Made by a program: the position numbers and the translations under genes. Positions 47,107 to 56,089 of a stretch of 64,000 nt of DNA are shown one piece after another (position 1 is the first letter of the stretch; every line of letters starts with the position of its first letter). Under the pieces are notes generated by a model. That model was given only the letters and a program-made list of their open reading frames with translations. It ran no database searches and had not been told where the DNA came from. This DNA is from Isoetes taiwanensis (Eukaryota; Streptophyta; Lycopodiopsida; Isoetales; Isoetaceae), in contig JAJEKV010000004.1 of assembly GCA_021234155.1 (NCBI GenBank), forward strand, positions 12,674,716 through 12,738,715. The letters are read 5' to 3'.

Positions 47107-47139
47107 ACACCCTTTTGCAGCAGAGGACTGCTGCAATGT

Positions 47140-47153
47140 CAAGAGGGGGGGAA
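47140..47153 (+). promoter_or_regulatory. Polypurine tract
   Basis: AAGAGGGGGGGAA ends right before the TG of the 3' LTR, as needed to prime plus-strand synthesis. Confidence 0.9.
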
Positions 47154-47507
47154 TGCAATATGCCAAGGACGTGGCCTTTAGTCCAAAAGGGGTTTTATGG
47201 TCCAAAGATGGCCTTTAGTCCAAAAGGGGCCGTATGGTCCAAAGAGGGCCGTTGGTCCAAAGAAGGACCAAAGGGGGTGTGCACGCTATATAGTAGCTCG
47301 GGGGAGAGTTCTTGGGCAGCTGTGTCTTAGCTGAGGGCTCGTGGTTGGGTGGTGAGATAGCGTGCCACGTCAAGTGTCTGTTTTAATTTCGCGCCTAGGT
47401 AGTGGATTGGCTTTCATGTGATATGTAGAATAAAGTGATGTAGAATGTATTCATGATGTGATGATGAATAGAATGACGTCCTTCAATAAAAAAAAGTGTC
47501 TGTTTTA
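47154..47507 (+). repeat. 3' LTR of the Ty3 element, with internal insertion
   Basis: Positions 47154-47385 match the 5' LTR end to end. The final GTGTCTGTTTTA is then repeated at 47496-47507 after a small insertion, followed by the ATATC target duplication. Confidence 0.9.
47386..47493 (+). mobile_element. 108 bp poly(A) retroposon inside the 3' LTR
   Basis: This insert is flanked by a 14 bp duplication, AAGTGTCTGTTTTA (47372-47385 and 47494-47507), and ends in CAATAAAAAAA. Long target duplication plus poly(A) is the signature of LINE-driven retroposition. The source RNA is unknown; a 5'-truncated LINE or mRNA 3' end is likely. Confidence 0.8.
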
Positions 47508-48137
47508 ATATCCCACAACCTGATTCAGCAAAATTGACCCCTTGTTCAAAATTCCCAGGATGTGGAAGACCCAAATATGTAGCTGCACCAAACAATAATT
47601 ATCAATTCTAATGAATTAAGTCTCCATAACAAAAAATGGTAGCCAGAAAGTCATAAACAACACATTTGATCTCACCAAGAAAGGTTTTTTACTAGAATAT
47701 TCTACTGATACACAGATTGTGGTTCATCTTTAAGGGAAATTCACCCAATTTACTGGTATATTTCATTCTATCTTAACAAGAGTATTGGTCAGATATTCTC
47801 CAAAGCACTTTGCCATTGTCGGCCCTGGGATCCTCCTTTTCCTTCATTCTGGGTAACATTGGTTCGTATTTGGTTGTCATGGGCAATGTGCGACATTGTG
47901 GAGAATTGAGAATCAAGATAATAAGTGGTTTGGTGTCTTTATATTTAGCAGGAGAATGCATATAACAGTCCATGTGAGACAATAAGCCATTGGCTTGAGG
48001 GCAAATATAGTAGAGGCACATCGTCTAGGTAAGTTTAGGTGGGAGACAAGGGTTGTGGAGCTTCTTAACTGATATTGCACAGAATATCATTCGACCAGGT
48101 CAGAAGAAAAGATATATAGAGACCACAAAAGCACTTT

Positions 48138-50652
48138 TTGAGACAATTAAAGTATGGGGAGGCACCAGAATGCATAACTTTTTGTCCCTTAATTTTGGTG
48201 GTCCGAGCATTTCTACAACCAGAAGATGTACAAGACAGAACTTTATTTATAGGCTTGGCATTCATGAACAAACTTACATACAAAAAATATATGTGCAAAT
48301 TAGAATTATCAGAAGGGAGTGTGCCAGTATTGGTGGCCGAGGATGAGACTGTGGTGAAGCGATCAGTACAATGGATTGCTAGAGATGATTGTTTGATTGG
48401 ATTTTGTGGTAACAAGGAAAACCATAAATGCGGCGCCTCCTTTGTTACATATGTTGGCACCAGTGATGTAGGCTATAGTAACATTATTCAAGCTTTTGAG
48501 AATAATGTAATTGCACATTATGCTCGAGTTCTTATAGTTAACCCTTTGCATGTGAAGTTGCCGAAGCTAGTTTTGGTTGTCCAATTGACGTGTAACAAAT
48601 TTGACCACTCTCTCGTGAGATTCCAATGGCAGGAAATATTAAGAATATGGGATGTTCATTTAAGGCCCATAGTAGGTCCATTAATAGGGCATGCATCTGA
48701 TGGAGATGCAAGGCGTAGAGCCTGCATGGTCCAAGATTACACATCACGAAAAGGCAAAGAATGTTGTTATGCTATACCATGGGAAGGAATGCTATTCAAT
48801 GCAAGCATAAGAGAAGATGGTAGCGTATATGGCTTGCATGATCAGGATTTTGTTCATAATGGTAAGAAACTTATAAATCCAATGGACAATGCTTCAAGGA
48901 GGTTGTACCTTGGAAATGATCTCGTAACTTTGAATGATGTGTGGCATGTGTTTGACAATTGCCAAGGTGAACATGGATTACAGTTGAATGATGTGGAAAG
49001 AAAAGATAGGCAAAATTGGAGGGCAGCACAGCGTATTGCATCTACAAAAGTGCAAAAATGTCTAGAAAAACTTCGTATTGGTTTAAATGGCCCACCAATA
49101 AGAACTTTAGGTACAGAAACATATTTAACAGTGGTGGCATTGTATATTGACATCTTTCTATCACCTACAATGGATTTGCGTGATCGAGTAAAAGCTGCAT
49201 CAACTGTGTCTTTTTTCTTCAGGTATTTTTTGATTTCACAAACTATTTTTTGGAAGCAGTTACTATAGCCAATTAACCCATATAATCAGACTTGATAGGT
49301 TATGGAGGTTGTGGATAATAGATCATGGTGATCATTGTTTATCAAAGAATTTTATTAGTCAACAAACCTTTATGGACATTCAGATCTCATGCCACTATGT
49401 TGTTCTACTGATCAGATATTTTAGAGACAATTTTAGGCATCTTGCTATTCCATTGGAATCTACAGGATCTGATGTTTGTGAGAACTTCTTCTCTAAAATT
49501 GGGGGCATGGTGAGAAATGAAAGATGTTACACTGGTGCTGATTTACTAGAGAGTGCAAGTGTATTGAACCGTGTGGCTGAATTTCAGAGTTTGTCGGAGT
49601 TGCTTTTTCCCAAGGCACATGCGAAACAAGAACATATTTGGCAAGTATTGGAAAGAAAAGTTGATGTTGATGGAAAGGAAGTAGTGTGTGATCTCTCTGA
49701 CTATGAGTCTATAAGCACAGATGCGAAGTTAGTGGATGCTTTGAAGGAAGGATTTGCAATTGCAAAAGATTTATGTATTGCGGTTGGAATTCAATGTAGT
49801 AACAAAAATGGAAGGAAATGGTGGGATAAGCCTTGGATGCATGAGGATTTCTTTCATCCAGACTATTATACGCAACTAGAAAGCAACCATATAGGGGATG
49901 AGACAGATATTGTGGAGGTAAGTAATGATCTCGATGGCCAAGAAGAAAGTGAAGAGGTGATTGCACAATCAGAGCTACGACATGTATTTGATGAGCTATT
50001 AGACAAGAGTGAAGTGAAGATCGATTACAAAGTAAATATAGATGGGAAACAGATTTGCAAATCCACTTTGGTTAGCCAACTAAATGGTAATCCTTGGCTG
50101 TCTAAGGATAGATTAACAAGGGTAAAAAGCCAGGCATATTTAGCTTCATCTAAGAAGAAGTTAAATGCAGCAACATCATTAGGAATTGGTTCAGATTGTG
50201 CTGTATTATTTGGTATAGAAGAAGATGCATGCATAAAGAAAGGAAAGCACTCAAACCGAAAACAAAAGCGAGGAGAGGAATCACATGCAAATAGGTGCAT
50301 CCAGAAGCACTGGTACATAGGTAGAGTGTTGAGCATGAGACGTAAAGTGGGTAATGCATGGAGAGAGAGTAGGGAACCTATTGATTTGAGTGACAGACCA
50401 TCATTCAATGTACATTTTAATCTTGCTTGGTACGCTGAACATGAAAGTTTGACAGCTGGAGGACAAACATGGTTCACCTATGATTTGACTGACAATCAAG
50501 TTATCGATCTTGAATCTATAATTTCCCTTGTATGTTTGACATATCATTCAAACGAAAATAGGTATACCTTGAATGTAAATGATAGGTTGCAACTCGATAA
50601 CTTTGTGAATGGTGCAACTACAAATGGTATGGACATTTTACATTGTAGATAA
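48138..50652 (+). CDS. Transposase-like protein of an uncharacterised DDE family, two open exons
   Basis: Exons 48138-49222 and 49290-50652 join in frame over a 67 bp GT-AG intron into about 815 residues. Motifs in order: VAEDET (about 67-71), VNPLHVKLPKLVLV (135-148), GHASDGDARRR (184-194), GLHDQDFVHNGKKLINPMDN, VERKDRQNWRAAQR, and GSDVCENFFSKIGG (about 421-434). The last resembles the C-terminal Glu region of hAT-like transposases. Asp69, Asp188/190 and Glu426 could form a DDE triad; that is inference. Similar proteins occur, as I recall, in cnidarians and fish without a known role. The true 5' end is uncertain: a stop lies at 48117-48119, the open frame starts without an ATG, and the first in-frame ATG is 48264, so an upstream exon is likely. 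Two long open exons suggest recent activity or host use. Confidence 0.7.
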
Positions 50653-52860
50653 GGTATATTGATCTTTTAATCATTTGGTTTACTTGTCTATCAGAGAACA
50701 AAGGAAAGCAAAAGATTGGATAAAGTTAGTACCGTATATTTCACTATGGAAGGTGTGGATTGTGATTTCTTCCAATTGTTTTACCATTATTTTATTGATT
50801 TGAAATTGACTTGAAAGTGTATCTATATTTTAGGATACTCATGGGAAGTGGCGTAGATGATCTATTATATAAAATGGAGTGGAATGGAGCGTTCTATTAG
50901 ACTTAATAAATATTTATCTGATATTAATTTAAGATTGTAGAGATCTCTTTCATGTTCATTTAAAAAATGATACCAACAAAAGTGTTATTTAATTGGATCA
51001 TGAAGAGAGTTGAATCTATTTTTTGTCATATAATTGTCATGTTTGTACAAGGGGTATGTTTTTCTGTGATGCATATTCATATTTATACGAAGTGGGGTAA
51101 TCAATATTGAGAAAATTATGTCATATAGATACAATATGGGATAGGGAAAAGTTGGAAGTTATGGAACGTATGATATGGGGTTTTTCTAGAACAAATTACG
51201 TATACGGAGGGTTTTTTCTTAAGTCCATTAACGCACGTGGCGTATCCATATATATATAGTTGACACCCCCGGGTTCAATTCACGGACTCAAGTCCGTGAA
51301 TTATATAAAGGCATATACAAACTCTAATCAGTGTGAGGGATTAAGTAAGAGAAATTCCATTAAAATTTAGAACGAAATACTAGATACTCATTATATATTA
51401 TTGGATGATGGATCAAATAAAAAAAACATACTTGAGTTCACTTTTGCCATTTAGCTAGACCTATAGTTCTACATTTGGAGATTAAAATAATAGTTGGCCC
51501 GCAGGGAATCGATGCCCAATGCATTATTTTGGCTTTAGTGATGATGGTGTTCAAGATTGAGATAATGATGCTAAATTTAAACTATAGGTCAGTGTCATGG
51601 TTTTGAAATGGAATGCGACAATGCAATGCAATGAAGCGAGAGAACAGAGCTTTTAGGTTTTGGCTCGTTTGAAGAAATGAACGGAAGCGATTGCAACTCC
51701 GGCGGTGGTTTCTTCTATACTCATTCTGTCTCTTCTTCTTCTGCCCAAGCAGACATCATATGACGGTTTTACCAGCTAAATCTTGGCCTATCTAGTTCTT
51801 TGTATTAAAAAATAATGCGAGAGGAACATAAAGGAAGATGAGAGAGAGACTTACTTTTGTATGATCTTCTTTTGCATCTGATATGGTCGCTTAGTTCCTC
51901 GTCTCTCCCAAGTGCATCCGTTCTGGCTTGTGCACAATTGTCTGTTTGAAATGAATCGTTCTAAAAATAGGATACAGATATCCCATTTGAAATGCGATTT
52001 GAATCGTTCCAAAAATAGGTTACTTTTGAATGACTTCGCATCTTGGCCGTTGCATCCATCATAGTCGGTTCTTGGTCAAACCACATCGCGGCTTGTTGCG
52101 TGATTCAGAAGATGCCTGTACATTGTGATTCTAGGCTTTAAGTGATTCTGGGATTTTCAGTAATCTACAGGGCTGTCGATCGATCGGGAGGTATATAGTC
52201 ATTTTCTATGAGTTGTTTTGTAAGCCCCGCCTATTAAACAGATGACACTGAAGGTGTATTTCTGGTCTTTGGAACTTCGAAAGTTCTTCCTGTGACTATG
52301 AATGCCGTAAAGTTACACCTGTTCTAGGCACCATCGTTGAATTTAGGCAGCCTTAAGTTCATCTCCATCTCATTGGTTTCCTATGTAAAATTCCAGAAGA
52401 ATTAGCTTTTTTGTTTTCCCTATTCTTTGCTATAGCATTTTGACACTAATATTGTTGGCTTGATGGGCTGCATTTTCTTTTTTTCATGCCTATTGCTGCT
52501 TCCACCTTTCTTCCACTCCCACATTACTTTTGTGATTTTTATCAAATGAAATTAGTCATAATAAAGAAAAAGGGTGTGAAAACAAGAAGAGCTTTTGTTT
52601 TTTCGTTTTTTGGGGTTATATCACGGACGCAAGTCCATGCCATTTTATGTCTATATTCAAACTTCCTATCGAAATGAGCCTGGACTTGAAAAAGCATGTG
52701 ATAGATCATAGCTAGAAACCCAAGACTTTGCTGGTGGTTGTACACTCTTTTTTTTTTTTTTGCCATTAGATGCCTTTTGTAATAGCTTCTTCTCTTATTC
52801 TTGTTCCTCTTCCTACTCCACATCCATCGTGCTCTGAAACCCTAGGCGATCTGAAAGCCG
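50653..52860. other. Spacer with palindromes, no gene
   Basis: No gene was recognised apart from the repeat at 51175-51300. A further decayed palindrome TCACGGACGCAAGTCCATG is at 52620. The region is AT-rich. Confidence 0.4.
51175..51300 (-). repeat. CGGACTCAAGTCCG palindrome and inverted repeat family, copy 2
   Basis: TTCACGGACTCAAGTCCGTGAA (51279-51300) is a 22 bp near-perfect palindrome. Read on the minus strand it is followed by CCCGGGGGTGTCA, CCACGTGCGTTAA and CCGTATACGTAA, the order seen on the plus strand at 40900-41000. The pair is therefore inverted around 41.0-51.2 kb. Confidence 0.6.
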
Positions 52861-52864
52861 GTCA

Positions 52865-53760
52865 CACGTTTTCAATCATAACTGGAGATCTGGAAGTCCG
52901 TTTCAGCTGAAATCTGTTGCGTTGGAAAGCCATCTCAGAGTTCTTTCTATCGGTATGTGATTTACATATGTTTCACTGATTATTTTACATCAGAAACACA
53001 GATTTTCGGGCTGCAAATTGGGATCCCAAAAAACCCTGAAGTGCTGCTGGTGCTGCCCAAACACTTTTGATCATATCTGGAGATCAAGGACTCCGTTTTT
53101 GCTGAAATTTATTGCGTTGGAAAGTCATCTCAGATTTCTTCCTATTGGTATGTAATTTGTATATGTTTTCTATGATTTTTCCTCTGCAGAAACTCGAACT
53201 TTCTGGCTGCAAATCGAGGGCGCAAAAAAAAACCCTGAAGTGCTCGTGGTATTGTCCACATATTTTCTATCGTATCTGGCAGATTTTAACTCCGTTTCAG
53301 CTGACATTTGTCACATTAAAAGCTCCCTCAGTGATCTTTCTGAAGGTATGTGATTTGCATGTGTTTGAATGGTGTTTTCATAGCAAAAACACAGATTTAC
53401 AGCCTGCACCACCACTTTGTGGTTCATATTACATTTTTGTTTATATCTCTTTCTCTGTGGCTCGGTTTCTCATGAAATTTATATCTTTGGAAAGCTCTCT
53501 CAGAGTTCTTTCAAAGATATTTTATGTTGCTAATGTTTAGACAGGATTTCAGAGCAAAAACAACAGATTTTCAGTGCTGGATTTAGGGTTTCCATTGTTC
53601 GATTTTTCAGCACTACATACTTTTCTTCATATCTATTGATCTGCAGCTCTGTTTTGGGAGCAATGCATATCATTGGAATTCTTGTTCTGTGATGATTATA
53701 AAGACATATGGTTTGTACACATTCGCTTAAGATCTGAGAGGAGAAAACAACAAGTTTTTG
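52865..53760 (+). repeat. About 190 bp degenerate tandem monomers, LINE 5' region
   Basis: About five copies, starting near 52870, 53065, 53255, 53445 and 53630. Each has TCATATCTGGAGATC...ACTCCGTTT.GCTGAAATT, GTTGGAAAG.CATCTCAGA.TTCTTTC and GTATGTGATTT, then GAAACACAGATTTTC and GGGCTGCAAAT. Sequence identity falls along the array. It precedes LINE ORF1, so it may serve as a tandem internal promoter, as monomers do in some L1 elements. Confidence 0.8.
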
Positions 53761-53829
53761 CAACCCGATTTCAAGACGGGATTCAGAGGGTGTGATACCA
53801 TCCAATCACCTTGGCTTATTTACATGCTG

Positions 53830-54330
53830 AAGCCTTGCAGACGGGCGTCTGTAAGGGGGAAAAACCATTGCTTATTTTCATTTCAGACAAGCGTCTGTAA
53901 GGTGGCAGAGGTTGCACTAGAGGCTGCGCTTGATTTATGCACTTGAACACTTTCAGACAGGTGTCTGTAAGGTGAAAGAGCCTGCACTTGCTTCTTGCAC
54001 TTGGAAGCCTGCACCTGCTTCTGACACGTGGAAGCTTTCAGACGGGCGTCTGTAAAAGGACAGAGGTTGTGCATCATCAAAGTGCTTGGAGGCTTTCAGA
54101 CAAGCGTCTGTAAGGTGGCAGAGGTTGCACTAGAGGTCAAGCTTGATTTATGCACTTGAACACTTTCGCATGTGTGCGTAAAGGTGAAAAGAGCCTGCAC
54201 TTGCTTCTTGCACTTGGAAGCCTGCGCCTGCTTCTGACACGTGGAAGCTTTCAGACGGGCGTCTGTAAAAGGACAGAGGTGGTGCATCATCAAAGTGCTT
54301 GGAGGCTTTCAGACAAGCGTCTGTAGGGTG
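53830..54330 (+). repeat. 213 bp tandem duplication with CAGACG.GCGTCTG palindromes
   Basis: Two nearly identical 213 bp units (53883-54095 and 54096-54308). Palindromes CAGACGGGCGTCTGTAAG, CAGACAAGCGTCTGTAAGG and CAGACAGGTGTCTGTAAGG recur about every 60-110 bp, seven in all. Within them the arms vary at few positions. It ends 34 bp before the ORF1 start codon. Confidence 0.88.
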
Positions 54331-54341
54331 ACACCGTATTC

Positions 54342-55830
54342 ATGGCAACTCCAGTGATAGAAGAGCCGGACGAGCCCTGCGTCCCTTCATCCAACACCAC
54401 AGATATGCATGTGGATGGTGCTGATACGCAGTCCCCTCTACCTAGCGCAGAACATGGCGAAGAAACTTCTCTTGGGAGAGTACATAGATGCCATTCCCAA
54501 TCGCAGTAAGCCGGATGACACCGCAAAATTGTCGGTGCACACCTTGAAAAGAAGAAGCTGGGCAAAGTCTCGCGGCAACAAGCATAGCTTCGGCGGGCAT
54601 ATGACCGGATACTCTAGCCTAGCGGCAGATCCGTATCCGTGCTTCACCACCACCAAACCGGGTAGTTGAGCAAAGACTGAAACAGGTTCAAGCAATGGCA
54701 GAGGGCAACAAAGCTCGAATTGCTTGCTTGACAGAGGAAATGCGGGGCCTCCACACCCAAATTGCTCAAGAGGCAAATGCCTTCGAAAACAAAGTGTGTT
54801 TCCGGCATGGAGACCCGCGCGATACAAAGACTGGAAGATGGCCTTCGCCTAGTGCACTCGAAAGGCGTAAGGATAAGAAGAGTCTTGTCGACATGCAGTT
54901 CGCATAGATTCCTTGTACACCGCCATGGAAACCATGACACAGGACAAAAAACGTGTTGAGCAGGAGACAATGGTAACCATCTCCCCGCCTTCCGAGGTCG
55001 AGGAGGTCGCTACTGGATCTTAAAAAAGTCCGTGTCGCTTTTGAAGAGAGCCAATCACAATTGAGAGCCCTTCAAAGTAGGGTCGAGACACAAGAAGTGG
55101 CGTCATCTGCAATGAACCCTATGCTCGACTCTCGCTTGCAGAAACTGGAGCATAGCTCCGCAGCCCAAGATCAGAAGATGCAGGAGCTGAGGGCAGCCAT
55201 TGCTGAACAAGGCAAGGGCCTCAATGCAGACGCTCATGAGCAATTGCAGCGGTGCATGCGTGAAGTGACAAGACAGCAACAATTTCAGCAGGAGCTAAGC
55301 TCCCGGCTTCAGGAAGGAGAGACCACTATACCTGCCACGGCAGTCCCACCTGCCCAAGAGCAGCCAGGGCCGTCTAGTACTGCACCCCCAAGCCGCTCCA
55401 TGCCACCCCGCCCCAAGCGTGAGGCCCACGATCTATGCCTCGTCGACAAAGAAACAACTCCCACATCTTGGGCGGATTGACCCAATGATCGAGCTCCAAG
55501 AGCTGAGACGGAGAAGCCACAATGTGGTGGTACGTGGCCTGATAGAAGAGGCAGGGGAGGACCTCATTAACCGGCTCCAAATGTTGATTCTTGCTCGAAT
55601 GACATTCCCCATGCCGGTAAACATTATTAGGGCGAGACGCCATGGCGTCCAGCACCCAGACCGCCCACGGGTGGTCACATTCCGCAAGACGAATCTTTAA
55701 GTGAAAGCGGCCATCTGGCCCGGGTAGGCGACTAAAGGGGCGCCACGTATGTTAACTAAAACTGACCCCGGCCCAACAAGAAGACCGCAGGCACGAGTTG
55801 GCCAAAGTTAAAAGCATTCGCAGACAGGGA
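54342..55830 (+). pseudogene. LINE ORF1: coiled coil plus RRM-like RNA-binding domain, broken
   Basis: ATG 54342 opens MATPVIEEPDEPCVPSS. Frame changes then lead through LGEYIDAIPNRSKPDD, a long coiled coil (about 54700-55300: VEQRLKQVQAMAEGNKARIA, RLQKLEHSSAAQDQKMQELR), a Pro-rich linker and an RRM-like block (55490-55670: LRRRSHNVVVRGLIEEAGED, RARRHG, RPRVVTF). This is the layout of L1-type ORF1 proteins, which coat LINE RNA. The frame is broken at about 54500, 54900, 55480 and 55700. Confidence 0.75.
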
Positions 55831-56089
55831 GGAGCTGCAGGACTGATTCGGGGCAAGATGCAAATTTTCGGGCGCCCATCTCTTTCTGGTCTTGCTAACC
55901 CTCCGGCGGCCCTCTGCCCCCTTTGCTGCCTCCTACAGCTGCATGCACTCAAGTTGCCTCACCTTCCTGTTGCTTGCACATCTCCAGGCTGCTCAAGTTG
56001 CCTCACCTTACGTTGCTTTCGCACATCTCGGTACGCTTCCGCCACGGCACCCCTTCTGGCATACCAATCCCCATCCCCCACACCAACAA

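Larger units (their letters stand above)
42314..47507 (+). mobile_element. Ty3/gypsy chromovirus retrotransposon, complete ends
   Basis: Both LTRs, primer-binding site, polypurine tract and a 5 bp target duplication are visible. ATATC at 42309-42313 matches ATATC at 47508-47512, beyond a small insertion in the 3' LTR. Order: LTR, gag, protease, reverse transcriptase, RNase H, integrase, chromodomain, LTR. The LTRs differ at about 3 of 232 positions, so insertion was recent, yet the coding region is heavily broken. Confidence 0.93.
41950..47582 (-). pseudogene. GDSL esterase/lipase-like pseudogene split by a Ty3 insertion
   Basis: One exon begins at 47582 after a GCAG acceptor and reads TYLGLPHPGNFEQGVNFAES, then GCGI. 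It is cut by the retrotransposon at 47508/42313 and resumes at 42308, ending YNTTGEIY before a GTAAGT donor at 42285. The pieces total 98 bp in frame. A further minus-strand piece (about 42200-41950) has GDNDIGNGYYGSGS and YSISEFIDLL, the block-III region (Gly-x-Asn-Asp) of GDSL lipases. Stops and frame changes in that second piece show the gene was already decaying or died afterwards. GDSL lipases are secreted plant ester hydrolases. The exon with the Gly-Asp-Ser nucleophile was not found. Confidence 0.6.

Noticed and set aside
47386-47390. ATTTC as an imperfect target duplication of the Ty3 element
   Set aside because: A perfect ATATC lies at 47508 after the duplicated LTR end, showing a later insertion.
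53883-54293. Two similar 65-residue minus-strand proteins
   Set aside because: They are the antisense of a 213 bp tandem DNA duplication with no coding signal.
53830-54330. CRISPR-like array of CAGACG repeats
   Set aside because: Spacers are themselves repeated, spacing varies, and the setting is a plant LINE leader.
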